Below, in pieces: positions 1 through 8,399 of a stretch of 64,000 bases of DNA. Each line of letters opens with the position of its first letter. The stretch's first letter is position 1. The notes under the pieces are model-generated. The model was not told the DNA's origin. It was given only the letters and a program-made list of their open reading frames with translations, and did no database searches. The stretch is from Planctomycetota bacterium (lineage in GTDB: Bacteria; Planctomycetota; UBA1135; UBA2386). Location: positions 1-64,000 of the forward strand of contig JAEUHQ010000078.1 in the NCBI GenBank assembly GCA_016794565.1. The letters run 5' to 3'. The position numbers and the translations under genes are program-made.

Positions 1-426
1 TGCCGCGAACTGTTCGGTCTGGTGCGAGCCTGCCCGGATGTGCAGTTTTGTCTCACTGCCGGCCGGAGCCTGCGGGCCGTCGCGGACCTCGACGGTCTGC
101 GCGACATCTACGAGGACCTGTCGGCCCTGCGGCTCGGGTACTGGCACGACGCCGCGGTCTTGACCCGGCGCGAACAGGTGCTCGGGCAGCCCGCCGGCGA
201 ATGGCTCGAGGCGTTCGCCAACCGCTGTCGCGGCATGGGTTTGGGTGATGCGAGTCCGGACGGGGTGTACCTGCCGCCCGGGGCTGGCGGGGTGGACTAC
301 GGTCTCCTGGCCTCTTATGTACCCCGGGCTCTGTCCGCGATGCCCCTCGTCGTGGACCTCGATCCGGCCGTCCCACCGAGTGAACTTCCAGGAATCCGCG
401 CCTGCCTCGACAAGCACGGCCTCTGA
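1..426 (+). CDS. Sugar phosphate isomerase/epimerase-like protein, C-terminal part
   Basis: The frame is open at the left edge, so only the last 141 or so residues are visible and the N-terminus lies outside the window. The fragment looks like the C-terminal half of a xylose-isomerase-type TIM barrel. A segment ending LGYWHDAAV resembles the strand carrying the metal-binding Asp/His of that family, and a later PPGAGGVDYGLL resembles the usual G-x-G-x-VDY-x-x-L turn before the last helices. No metal ligand can be confirmed from this part alone. The stop is at 424-426, and the DHH phosphoesterase follows after 87 bp on the same strand. Substrate unknown; the family call is moderately secure and the function is not. 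Confidence 0.5.
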   Translation, partial: CRELFGLVRACPDVQFCLTAGRSLRAVADLDGLRDIYEDLSALRLGYWHDAAVLTRREQVLGQPAGEWLEAFANRCRGMGLGDASPDGVYLPPGAGGVDYGLLASYVPRALSAMPLVVDLDPAVPPSELPGIRACLDKHGL

Positions 427-513
427 CCCGGTCGCCCGGCGTAGCTGTAGCGAACCGCTGCGCCGGACCGATGGTCCAGGCGGTCCACCCCTCCCGATCC
501 CCGTTCCGTTCCG

Positions 514-1587
514 ATGAGTTCGTCGCCCTTGGCCAAACAACCACCCTCCTGGGCTGGTAGGACCCGCACCGAGGCTCTCCGGAGTCTCCTGCGCGGGCGG
601 CGGCGTCTTCTCGTCATGACGCACAACAACCCCGACCCGGATTCCCTGGGTGGGGCGCTCGGTCTGCAGGAGTTCGCGCGGCAGGCGGCTGGTGTCGAGA
701 GCCGCCTCGCCATCAAGGGCAAGATCCTCCGCGCCGAGAACCAGGCCATGGTGCGGGAACTCCGGATCCCCATGGACCGCATCGAGGATGTGGACCTCGC
801 CGAGTTCGACTGTTTCGCCTTGGTCGACACCCAGCCCGGCTTCGGCCACACGAAGGTCCCCGACGGTGTGCGCGTCGACATCGTGCTGGACCACCACGTG
901 TGCGCGGATGCCACCGTCGACCTGCGCGACGTCGCGTTCGTCGACGTCCGGCCCGAAGTCGGCGCGACCAGTTCGCTGGTGGCGAGCCACCTCATCGAAG
1001 CCGGCGTGAAGCCGAGCGCCGAAGCGGCGACGGCCCTCGCCTACGGGATCAAGACGGACACCGCGGACCTGTCACGCAACGTCACCGACCTCGACCTGAA
1101 GGCCTGGGACTTCCTCTTCCCGTTCGTCGACCGGAAGCGCCTCGTCGCGATCACGAATCCGCGGCTTCCCGCCGCCTACTTCCAGACGCTGAAGGACGCC
1201 CTCGGCAAGGTCCGCCTCTACGACGGCCTGACCCTGTGCTCGCTGGGCCGCACGACGAGCGCCGAGATGGTCGCCGAGGTCGCCGACATGCTGCTGCGCA
1301 TGGAAGGTGTGCGCGCGGTGTTCTGCGGCGGCCTCGTCGGCAACAACTACCACGTGTCGGTGCGCACCGAGATCGGCGGCGACGCATGGAAGCTGATCCG
1401 CGAAGGCATGAACGACCAGGGCGGCAGCTGCGGCGGTCACGGTTCGGTCGCCGGCGGCGTCATTCCGCTCGAGTCGGGGGACGCGCGCACACTGCGCCGC
1501 CTCGAACGTCGCCTCGAGAAGAACGTGCTCGCGGCGGCCGGCCTCGCCGGCAGCAACGCCGCGGTCCTCGGCGACCGGGACGATTGA
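514..1587 (+). CDS. DHH/DHHA1 family phosphoesterase (NrnA-like)
   Basis: 357 residues. DHH-family enzymes hydrolyse phosphodiester or phosphoanhydride bonds in short oligoribonucleotides, cyclic-di-nucleotide products or pAp. The N-terminal DHH domain has HNNPDPDS at residues 37-44 (metal-binding motif I) and DHH at 126-128. The C-terminal DHHA1 domain has the substrate-binding glycine-rich GGHGSVAGG around H309. Both metal-site motifs look intact, so an active Mn-dependent phosphoesterase is expected in the cytoplasm. Length and domain order fit the NrnA/nanoRNase group, although MgpA-like and other DHH proteins look similar, so the exact substrate is inferred. The ATG at 514 is the first good start. 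thiD begins 13 bp downstream, so the two may be co-transcribed. Confidence 0.85.
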   Translation: MSSSPLAKQPPSWAGRTRTEALRSLLRGRRRLLVMTHNNPDPDSLGGALGLQEFARQAAGVESRLAIKGKILRAENQAMVRELRIPMDRIEDVDLAEFDCFALVDTQPGFGHTKVPDGVRVDIVLDHHVCADATVDLRDVAFVDVRPEVGATSSLVASHLIEAGVKPSAEAATALAYGIKTDTADLSRNVTDLDLKAWDFLFPFVDRKRLVAITNPRLPAAYFQTLKDALGKVRLYDGLTLCSLGRTTSAEMVAEVADMLLRMEGVRAVFCGGLVGNNYHVSVRTEIGGDAWKLIREGMNDQGGSCGGHGSVAGGVIPLESGDARTLRRLERRLEKNVLAAAGLAGSNAAVLGDRDD

Positions 1588-1600
1588 CGCGCCGTCGGCG

Positions 1601-2389
1601 ATGACCGCCGCGCGCCGCATCCTGCTGCTCGGGGGCGTCGATCCCTGCGGCGGCGCCGGCATCACCGCGGACGCCGTCGTCGCCTCCCTGCACGGCGTCG
1701 AGCCGTTGCCCGTGGCGCTCGTGCTCACCGTGCAGAACCGCCGCGCGTTCACGTCGTGGTCTCCGGTGCGCGACGCCGACTGGCGGGCGGCGTTCGCCGC
1801 CGCCTGTGCCGATGGCGATGTCCACGCGATCAAGACTGGGCTGCTCGGCAGTGCTGCGTCGGTCGCCGCGGTTGCGGACGCACTCGCGCCGTTCCGCGGC
1901 AAGGTGCCGATCGTCGTCGATCCCGTGTTCGGCGCGACCGCGGGTGGTCACGCGGCGACGGAGGACGTCGTCGCGGCCTGCCGCGAACGCCTCGTACCGC
2001 TCGCCACGGTCCTGACTCCGAACGTGCCCGAGGCACGCGCCCTGTTCGGCGAGGACGTGCGCTCGGCACTGGCACTCGGCGCCGGCGCCGTGCTGCACAA
2101 GGGCGGTCACGCCGAGGGCGAGTTCGCGACGGACGTGCTGCACACGGCAGCGGCCGAACGCCGCTTCGCGCGCCGGCGATTGCCCGTCGGCCCGGTGCAC
2201 GGCACCGGCTGCGCCCTGGCGACTTCGCTCGCGTGCTGGCTCGCGCACGGCGCCGATGCCGCGCTCGCTTCGCAGCGCGCCGGCGATTGGCTGTGGTCGC
2301 GGCTCGCGGCACTCGGGCCGCCGACGGATGGGCTGCCGCGCCCCGTTCCGCTCGGGGGCGCGCAGCCGGTCGTGATCACGAACCCGTGA
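1601..2389 (+). CDS. thiD: Hydroxymethylpyrimidine/phosphomethylpyrimidine kinase
   Basis: 262 residues, the normal length for ThiD, a ribokinase-fold enzyme that phosphorylates HMP and HMP-P for thiamine synthesis in the cytoplasm. Visible family signatures are GGVDPCGGAG at 11-20, IKTGLLG at 77-83, VVDPVF at 105-110, LTPNVPEA at 138-145 and the anion-hole GTGCA at 201-205 that ends with the catalytic region. No other thiamine gene is nearby, so it is either a stand-alone thiD or a salvage enzyme. It follows the DHH gene by 13 bp. Its stop codon overlaps by 14 bp the 3' end of the convergent acyl-CoA synthetase, leaving no room for a terminator between them. PdxK-like pyridoxal kinase activity is a less likely alternative. 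Confidence 0.85.
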   Translation: MTAARRILLLGGVDPCGGAGITADAVVASLHGVEPLPVALVLTVQNRRAFTSWSPVRDADWRAAFAAACADGDVHAIKTGLLGSAASVAAVADALAPFRGKVPIVVDPVFGATAGGHAATEDVVAACRERLVPLATVLTPNVPEARALFGEDVRSALALGAGAVLHKGGHAEGEFATDVLHTAAAERRFARRRLPVGPVHGTGCALATSLACWLAHGADAALASQRAGDWLWSRLAALGPPTDGLPRPVPLGGAQPVVITNP

Positions 2390-4187
2390 ACATCGTCCCG
2401 ATGACGCGCGCGTAGCGCTCCGCGACGACGTGGCGCCGGACCTTCAGGGTCTGCGTGAGCAGGCCGTTCTCCGGGGTCAGCGGTTCGGCAAGCACCCGGA
2501 ACGTCGTCACGCGATCGCACGGCCGCGCGCCGTTCTCGCGGACCAGCAGGCGGTCGAGTTCGGCGCGCAGGCGCGAGTGCACGCGCTTGCCGTGGATCTG
2601 GCCGTCGCGCACGTCCCACTCGGCGCGCGGGACGACGTGTTCGAGCGACTCCGCGTGGGGGACGAGGAGGGCGCCGAGTCCCTTCTGGTCCTGACCGACG
2701 CACACCGCCTGTTCGATCAGCGGCGACGTCTTGAGGATCGTCTCGACCGGCTCTGGCTCGACGTTCTCGCCGCCCGCGAGCACGATCGTGTCCTTCGCGC
2801 GACCGGTGATCCACGTGTTGCCGAGGGCGTCGGTGTGGCCGAGATCGCCGGAGTTGAACCAGCCGTCCGCCGTCAGCACCTCGGCGGTCTTGCGCGGGTT
2901 CTGGTAGTAGCCGCGCATGACCTGCGGACCTTGGATCCAGAGCACACCGGTCTCGCCGCGCGAACACGGCGTCCCGTCGGGGCGCCGCGCCTCGATGCGC
3001 GTGTGCGGGAGCGGCGGCCCGATGTGGCCCGGCTCGCGCTGGTGCGGCAGGCGAACGGACGCGACGGGACTCGTCTCCGTGAGGCCATAGCCGTTCAGCA
3101 GCGGCAAGCCGATGCCGAGCAGCGTCTCGTCGACGTGCCGGGGGAGCGCGCCGCCGCCGCTCACGCAGAGTCGAAGCCGGCCGCCGAACATCCCGAGCAC
3201 TTTTTCGAGCACGATGGGCCGAATGCCTGCGTGCATCAGCCGCTGGCCCATGTGTGCGCGCCGACCGCCGACCAGGCGCGCGAGGCGGAGCGCCTGGCGC
3301 AGCAGGGAGCCCCGCAGGCCGTTCGCCTTCAACGAGTGGCCGACGATCGCGTCGTGCAGCATCTCCCAGATGCGCGGCACGGCGGCGAAGACCGTCGGCC
3401 GCACCGCGGCGAGGTCCTCCTTGATGCGGCGCCGATCCGTGTAGACGAGCTGTGCGCCGGTCGCCAGCGCCAGGTAGTCCATGATGCGCTCGTACATGTG
3501 CCACGCGGGCAGCACGCTGAGGAACGAATCGTCGCCCGTGATCTGGAGCACGCCCGTCACCGTGTGCACGTTGTGCAGCACGTTGTGGTGGGTCAGCATC
3601 ACTCCCTTCGGATCGGCGGTCGTGCCGCTGGTGTAGACGATCGTCAGCAGATCGTCGGGCCGGACCGCCGCACGAGCCGCGCGCAGCCGTTCGTGGTCGT
3701 GCTCCAGGAGGTGAGCGCCGCGCCGCATCAGGTCCCCGAGCGCCACCGCGCCCGGCACGTCGGTGCGCTCCTGCATCACGACGATGCGCGAGATACGCGG
3801 CAGGCGTTCGCGCGCGCGGGCGATCTCGTTCGCGACGCGGTCGTCGTCCGCGAACGCGACCGTGCAGCCGCTGTGGTCGAGGATGAACTGCATCTCCGCC
3901 GGTGACGTGTCCGACCCCCGCGGCACGTCGATCGCGCCGATGCTGGCCAGGGCCTGATCGACCAGCAGCCACTCGTAACGGTTCTCGGCGACGAGGCCGA
4001 CGCGGTCGCCGTGCCCGATACCGAGGTCGAGCAGTGCGGCGGCGAGCGCATCGGTGTCGGCGGCGAACCGCGCGAACGAGATCGGCTCGGCCAGTTGCGC
4101 GCGTCGGCGCGGCAGGAAGATCCGTTCGCCGTGTCCACTCGCGTGTTCGAGCAGATCAGGGAACGTCGTCGCGATCGGAGGGATCAT
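2376..4187 (-). CDS. Long-chain acyl-CoA synthetase / AMP-forming ligase
   Basis: About 603 residues from ATG 4187; an in-frame GTG at 4250 would add 21 residues. The family activates fatty acids as acyl-adenylates and then forms acyl-CoA. The ATP-binding loop YTSGTTADPKG (about residues 183-193) and the adenylate motif YGLTETSP are present, followed by GYYQNP, GWFNSGDLG and GRAKDTIVLAGGENVEP. The last two mark the hinge and the C-terminal lid. A lysine near the end (LTQTLKVRR) is in the position of the catalytic lid lysine. The size and the central region fit the FAA1/long-chain group rather than acetyl-CoA synthetase. It is a single-gene transcript reading leftwards, convergent with thiD and diverging from the tRNA-Gly gene. 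Chain-length preference cannot be read from sequence. Confidence 0.88.
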   Translation of the reverse strand: MIPPIATTFPDLLEHASGHGERIFLPRRRAQLAEPISFARFAADTDALAAALLDLGIGHGDRVGLVAENRYEWLLVDQALASIGAIDVPRGSDTSPAEMQFILDHSGCTVAFADDDRVANEIARARERLPRISRIVVMQERTDVPGAVALGDLMRRGAHLLEHDHERLRAARAAVRPDDLLTIVYTSGTTADPKGVMLTHHNVLHNVHTVTGVLQITGDDSFLSVLPAWHMYERIMDYLALATGAQLVYTDRRRIKEDLAAVRPTVFAAVPRIWEMLHDAIVGHSLKANGLRGSLLRQALRLARLVGGRRAHMGQRLMHAGIRPIVLEKVLGMFGGRLRLCVSGGGALPRHVDETLLGIGLPLLNGYGLTETSPVASVRLPHQREPGHIGPPLPHTRIEARRPDGTPCSRGETGVLWIQGPQVMRGYYQNPRKTAEVLTADGWFNSGDLGHTDALGNTWITGRAKDTIVLAGGENVEPEPVETILKTSPLIEQAVCVGQDQKGLGALLVPHAESLEHVVPRAEWDVRDGQIHGKRVHSRLRAELDRLLVRENGARPCDRVTTFRVLAEPLTPENGLLTQTLKVRRHVVAERYARVIGTMFTGS

Positions 4188-4355
4188 GACGAGCCGTGAC
4201 TCGCGGGCAGACGCGGGGCGGGGAAGGTGCTGGGGACGCTTGACATCCACGGGGCGGGTCCATACGAATGCGCGCCCTCGTTCGCCGGGTCAACCCCGGG
4301 GCGCCTCGAAAAGCGCCTCAGCGGCCGGTCGGACGTCGCTCTCTTTCGTCCGGAT

Positions 4356-4430
4356 GCGGGTGTAGCTCAGTGGTAGAGCGTCACGTTGCCAACGTGAATG
4401 TCGAGAGTTCGAATCTCTTCACCCGCTCCA
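4356..4430 (+). tRNA. tRNA-Gly(GCC)
   Basis: A 75-nt cloverleaf. The acceptor stem GCGGGTG (4356-4362) pairs with CACCCGC (4420-4426). The D arm contains AGCTCAGTGGTAGAGC. The anticodon stem TCACG/CGTGA encloses TTGCCAA with anticodon GCC at 4388-4390. The T arm is GAGAG-TTCGAAT-CTCTT. The discriminator is T4427 and the 3' CCA (4428-4430) is encoded in the DNA. A perfect hairpin starts directly after it. Confidence 0.97.
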
Positions 4431-4431
4431 T

Positions 4432-4454
4432 TTCCTTCGCCGCAGGCGAAGGAA
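4432..4454 (+). terminator. Hairpin directly after tRNA-Gly
   Basis: TTCCTTCGCC (4432-4441) and GGCGAAGGAA (4445-4454) form a perfect 10-bp stem with a three-base GCA loop. It begins two bases after the tRNA CCA end. No T-run follows, so it is either a hairpin-only terminator or a 3'-processing signal for the tRNA precursor. The rest of the interval to 4681 is non-coding with a few short GGACC-containing near-repeats (about 4510-4550). Confidence 0.6.
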
Positions 4455-4681
4455 GCGATTCTCCGGCGGAAGCCAGGCCAACAAGGCCTCGAGCGGGCTG
4501 TGCGCCGAGGACCAGGCGCCGAGGACCGTGCACCGGGGACCAGGCGCTTCCGCCGTCAGCGCGCTGCGCGCGCGGGACGCACGGCGCCGTCGGCGAGGCC
4601 GCCGACGCTGCACGAGTTGCGGTTCCGAACCGTCGGTGCACCCTCTCGGCACGTAGCAGGCTTCATCCTCCGGTGTCCTTG

Positions 4682-5761
4682 ATGAACCTCCGCCTCGTCG
4701 TGCTCTCTCTCGGTCTGTCGTTCTCGTCGCTGGCGGCGCAGGAGGAGCCGGCGACGCTGGAGGCGCGGGTCGAGCGCATCTTCCAGCAGCTGGCGAAGGG
4801 CGACGCACCCGGCGCCGTGGTCCTGGTCGGGCGCGGCAAGGAGATCGTGCTGCAGCGCGCGTTCGGGCTCGCGGACCTCGAGCGCGACGTGCCGCTCTCG
4901 ACTGCTTCGGTCTTCGACATCGGTTCGACGAGCAAGCAGTTCACGGCGGCTTCCGTGCTCATGCTCGAACAGGACGGCAAGCTCTCGCTCGCGGATCCGC
5001 TGAAGAAGCACGTCCCGGAACTGCCGGCGTGCTTCGACCCGGTGACGCTGCGCCACCTGATGCTGCACACGAGCGGTATTCCCGACTACATCGGGCTCAT
5101 GGCCGAAGCCGGCGCCGATCTCGAGGATCGCACGAAGGCGGACGAGGCGGTCGCCGCGCTCGTGAAGGTGACGGCACTCGAGTTCGCGACCGGCACGAAG
5201 TGGGCCTACTCGAACAGCAACTACTTCCTCCTGTCCGAGGTCGTCGAGCGGGTCGCGAAACAACCGCTCGCCGACTTCGCACACGAACGGATCTTCGAGC
5301 CGCTCGGCATGGCGCGGACGCACATCCACGCCGACTGCACGCAGATCGTGCCGAATCGGGCACTGTCGTACTCCAAAGGGCCGCGCGGCGGCTGGGTCTG
5401 GAACTTCAGCAACTGGGAGCAGACCGGCGACGGCGCGGTGTTCACGACGGTCGGCGATCTGTTCCTCTGGGCGCGGAACTTCACCGACGGAAAGGTCGGC
5501 GGCGAGCGCCTGCTCGCGGCGATGCGCGAGCCCGGCAAGCTCGACGACGGAACTGCGATCGAGTACGGCGCCGGTCTGATGTTCGCCGAGCGCGGGGGTC
5601 GGCGATTCGTGGTGCACGGCGGCGCGTGGGCCGGCTATCGCGCCGAACTGCTGCGGGTGCCCGCCGCCGACCTCGTCGTCGTCTGCCTGTGCAATCGCGA
5701 CGACGTGAATCCCGGCGAGTTCGCCCGACTCGTCGCCCGCGCCGCGACGGCGACGAGGTAG
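4682..5761 (+). CDS. Exported serine hydrolase, class C beta-lactamase/DD-peptidase fold
   Basis: 359 residues from ATG 4682. The open frame extends upstream through the tRNA region, but only this ATG gives a signal peptide (hydrophobic residues 4-18, cleavage near AAQ 20). The penicillin-binding-like triad is visible: S82-x-x-K85 in GSTSKQF, Y177-S-N179, and HGG at 312-314 in place of KTG. Family members include DD-carboxypeptidases, esterases and D-aminopeptidases; true beta-lactamase activity is uncommon outside AmpC itself. LMLHTSG near 127-132 is the conserved loop seen in the Beta-lactamase (PF00144) family. A second member lies 16 bp downstream, so this is a tandem pair. Periplasmic or surface location is inferred from the signal peptide; the substrate is unknown. 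Confidence 0.85.
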   Translation: MNLRLVVLSLGLSFSSLAAQEEPATLEARVERIFQQLAKGDAPGAVVLVGRGKEIVLQRAFGLADLERDVPLSTASVFDIGSTSKQFTAASVLMLEQDGKLSLADPLKKHVPELPACFDPVTLRHLMLHTSGIPDYIGLMAEAGADLEDRTKADEAVAALVKVTALEFATGTKWAYSNSNYFLLSEVVERVAKQPLADFAHERIFEPLGMARTHIHADCTQIVPNRALSYSKGPRGGWVWNFSNWEQTGDGAVFTTVGDLFLWARNFTDGKVGGERLLAAMREPGKLDDGTAIEYGAGLMFAERGGRRFVVHGGAWAGYRAELLRVPAADLVVVCLCNRDDVNPGEFARLVARAATATR

Positions 5762-5777
5762 TGCTGGGAGCGTCGCC

Positions 5778-7178
5778 ATGCCGCACGAGAAGCCGCTTCG
5801 TTTCGTTCCGCTCGTTCTCTCGTTCGCCACGTTCGCACCGGCGCAGGACGCGCGCGTGGCCCTCCCGCGCGAACTCGGTGCCGAGATCGACGCGGTGTGC
5901 CAGCCGCTCGTCGACGCCGGGCTCCTCGTCGGCTGTGTGGTCGGGGTCGCCTGCGGCGACGAACACCTCGTGCGCGGCTACGGCGTTCGTTCGGCCGGCG
6001 GCCAAGAGCCCTCCGCGACGACGCTCTTCGAGATCGGCTCGGTGTCGAAGGTGTTCACCGGCGTGCTGCTGGCGTCGGCTGTGGTGCGCGGGGAAGTGAA
6101 GCTCGACGACGCGGCGCAGACGTTGATGCCGGACGGCGTCGAACTGCCGAAGCGCGACGACGCGCCGATGCTGCTCTGGCACCTCGCGACGCACACCTCC
6201 GGCCTGCCGCGTCTGCCCGACATGGAGGGCGCCGATCCCGCGGATCCGTACGCGCACTTCGCCGCGGATCGACTGTTCGAGGCCGCGTCGCACGCCAAGC
6301 TGCGCCGCGCACCGGGGACGGCGTACGAATACAGCAACCTCGGCGTCGGCCTGCTCGGCGCGATGTTGGTCCGGAAGGCGGGTGCGGCGTCGTTCGACGC
6401 ACTGTTGCGCGAACGGATCACCGGACCGCTCGCGATGGCGGACACCGCCGTCGAACTCGACGCCGCCCGCCGCGAACGCTTCGCGGCGCCATTCGACGCC
6501 GACGGGTCGCCGTGCCGCCCATGGCGCCTCGCGGCGCTCGCGGGCGCCGGCGGCATCCGTTCGACGGTGGACGACATGCTGCGGTTCGCAGTGGCCCAGT
6601 TCGCGAGCGGCGACTCCGAGCTGGATCGTGCGATGGGTCTCGCTCGCGAGAAACGTCACGAGGGCAAGGGCGGCATCGCCCTGGGTCTCGGCTGGCACAT
6701 TGCACGCGACGCCGAGACGCGATGGCACAACGGCGAGACCGGCGGCTTCCACGCGTGGATCGGTGTTCATCGCCCGTCGCACGTCGCCGTGTGCATGCTC
6801 GCCAACACGGCGCGCGGCGAGGTCGATGCCGTCGCGGAGAGCATCCTGCGCCGCGCATGCGGCGGACCCGCGCCGAAGCCGCTCGCCATCGAGAAGCCGG
6901 TGGCCGTCGGACGGGCGGCTCTCGCGCGCCTCGTCGGCGAGTACGAGATGTCCCCCGAAGCGAAGTTCACGATCACGCTCGACGAACGCGGGCTCGCCGC
7001 ACGGCTGACGGGGCAGCCGTCGCTGCGCATCCATGCGAGGTCGTCGACGGAGTTCTTCTACCGCGCGGTCGACGCAGCGCTGGTCTTCGAACTCGACGGT
7101 GAAGTCGCGACGGCTGTCGTGCTGCACCAGAACGGCCAGGAGATCCGCTGCACGCGCATCGTCGCCGCGACGAAGTGA
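5778..7178 (+). CDS. Second exported serine hydrolase with C-terminal beta domain
   Basis: 466 residues. A short hydrophobic stretch at residues 8-20, ending APAQ, looks like a signal peptide. Catalytic motifs are S88-V-S-K91 in IGSVSKVF, Y185-S-N187 and H316-NGETGG, so all three class C-fold active-site elements are present. Beyond residue 365 is a beta-rich tail (VGEYEMSPEAKFTI, then TGQPSLRIHARSS) resembling the DUF3471/lipocalin-like domain often attached to these hydrolases. It lies 16 bp after a shorter paralogue-like gene; the two share fold but little detailed sequence, so an old duplication or independent recruitment is possible. Likely an envelope esterase or peptidase. Convergent with pyrC, with only 9 bp between stop codons. 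Confidence 0.85.
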   Translation: MPHEKPLRFVPLVLSFATFAPAQDARVALPRELGAEIDAVCQPLVDAGLLVGCVVGVACGDEHLVRGYGVRSAGGQEPSATTLFEIGSVSKVFTGVLLASAVVRGEVKLDDAAQTLMPDGVELPKRDDAPMLLWHLATHTSGLPRLPDMEGADPADPYAHFAADRLFEAASHAKLRRAPGTAYEYSNLGVGLLGAMLVRKAGAASFDALLRERITGPLAMADTAVELDAARRERFAAPFDADGSPCRPWRLAALAGAGGIRSTVDDMLRFAVAQFASGDSELDRAMGLAREKRHEGKGGIALGLGWHIARDAETRWHNGETGGFHAWIGVHRPSHVAVCMLANTARGEVDAVAESILRRACGGPAPKPLAIEKPVAVGRAALARLVGEYEMSPEAKFTITLDERGLAARLTGQPSLRIHARSSTEFFYRAVDAALVFELDGEVATAVVLHQNGQEIRCTRIVAATK

Positions 7179-7187
7179 CCGCGGCGG

Positions 7188-8216
7188 TCAGGCGAGGCGC
7201 CAGGGCACGGTCTCGCCGGCGCGCATCGGCACGAGGCGGTGCTCTCCGAACGGCAGTTCGTCGGGTGCGGTCCACGGCTCGCGGACGAGCGTGATCGTCT
7301 CGCGGTTGCGGGGCAGCCGGTAGAAGTCGGCGCCGCGTTCGCTCGCGAAGGCCGCGAGTCGGGGCAGCGCGTTCGCGCGTTCGAACGCCTCTGCGTACAG
7401 CTCGATCGCGGCGTGTGCGGTGTAGACGCCGGCGCAACCGCAGGTGGTCTCCTTGGTGTGGCGCGCGTGCGGCGCACTGTCCGTGCCGAGGAAGAAGCGC
7501 GGGTCGTCGCCCGTCGCGGCTGCGACGAGCTCCTGTCGGTGCCGTTCGCGCTTCAGCACGGGCAGGCAGTACGCGTGGGGTCGGACTCCGCCGCGGAACA
7601 GTTCGTTGCGGTTCCACAGCAGGTGGTGTGCGGTGATCGTCGCCGCGACGTTCGGTCCGGCCGCTCGCACGTAGTCGACGGCGTCCGCCGTCGTGACGTG
7701 CTCGAGCACGATGCGGAGTCGGCCGAACTCGCGCTGCAGCGGCGCGAGATGCCGGTCGAGGAAGACCTTCTCGCGGTCGAAGACGTCGACGTCCGCGTCG
7801 GTGACCTCGCCGTGCAGCAGCAGCGGCACGCCGTGCTCTTCCATCGCTGCGAGTGCGGGTCGCGCGCGCTGCCAGTCGGTGACGCCGTTCTCGGAGTTGG
7901 TCGTCGCGCCGGCCGGGTAGTACTTCACGGCGTGCACGAAGCCGCTCGCCTTCGCCGCGGCGATTTCCGCGGGCGGCGTGCGATCGGTGAGATAGAGCGT
8001 CATCAGCGGCTCGAACGCGAGACCGCGCGGCAGGGCGGCGACGATGCGGTCGCGGTAGCTGCGCGCCGCGGCGACGGTGGTCACCGGCGGCTTGAGGTTC
8101 GGCATCACGATCGCGCGCGCGAAGCGTCGCGCCGTGTCCGCGACGACTGCGGCGAGCGCAGCTCCGTCGCGCAAGTGCAGATGCCAGTCGTCGGGCCGCG
8201 GAATCGTGATGCGCAT
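7188..8216 (-). CDS. pyrC: Dihydroorotase, class II
   Basis: 342 residues, close to the E. coli PyrC length, with strong similarity along the whole protein. The enzyme closes N-carbamoyl-aspartate to dihydroorotate in pyrimidine synthesis, using two zinc ions. H12 and H14 in DDWHLHLRD bind metal, K98 in VKYYPAG is the lysine expected to be carboxylated, and [16 protein letters not shown] and [10 protein letters not shown] carry the other ligands and the catalytic Asp. CGCAG just after is typical of the class. The start is ATG 8216, fixed by the alignment to the family N-terminus. It stands alone; no other pyr gene is in the window. It is divergent from the kinase/sigma-54 regulator, with 183 bp between starts. 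Confidence 0.96.
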   Translation of the reverse strand: MRITIPRPDDWHLHLRDGAALAAVVADTARRFARAIVMPNLKPPVTTVAAARSYRDRIVAALPRGLAFEPLMTLYLTDRTPPAEIAAAKASGFVHAVKYYPAGATTNSENGVTDWQRARPALAAMEEHGVPLLLHGEVTDADVDVFDREKVFLDRHLAPLQREFGRLRIVLEHVTTADAVDYVRAAGPNVAATITAHHLLWNRNELFRGGVRPHAYCLPVLKRERHRQELVAAATGDDPRFFLGTDSAPHARHTKETTCGCAGVYTAHAAIELYAEAFERANALPRLAAFASERGADFYRLPRNRETITLVREPWTAPDELPFGEHRLVPMRAGETVPWRLA

Positions 8217-8293
8217 CGGGCCCGACCATACCGGCCCGCGGCAGTCGGAGAGTCGCGTTCTTCCCCGCCATCGAACGGCCAGACGCCGGTGAG

Positions 8294-8321
8294 TTGTCTG
8301 CGTCCGTCGTCGGGCCATACT
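8294..8321 (+). promoter_or_regulatory. Candidate housekeeping promoter for the kinase/sigma-54 regulator
   Basis: TTGTCT (8294-8299) and CATACT (8316-8321) are 16 bp apart; each matches four of six positions of the sigma-70 consensus. The element lies in the 183-bp divergent gap, 78 bp before ATG 8400. The same CATACT box occurs before the subtilase gene at 14848. Confidence 0.45.
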
Positions 8322-8399
8322 TGGCCGGCGCGTGCATTCGATCGCAGTCCAGACAACGCGACGGTCGGTGGCCGGGCGTTGCCCGCGCCGGAGCGCCCC

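Noticed and set aside
4500..4560. Short GAGGACC/GGGGACC near-repeats after the tRNA
   Set aside because: Only two or three imperfect copies of uneven spacing; not a CRISPR array or attachment site. No integrase is nearby.
4268..4681. Upstream extension of the first serine hydrolase frame through the tRNA-Gly gene
   Set aside because: It would run through the tRNA and lose the signal peptide; ATG 4682 is preferred.
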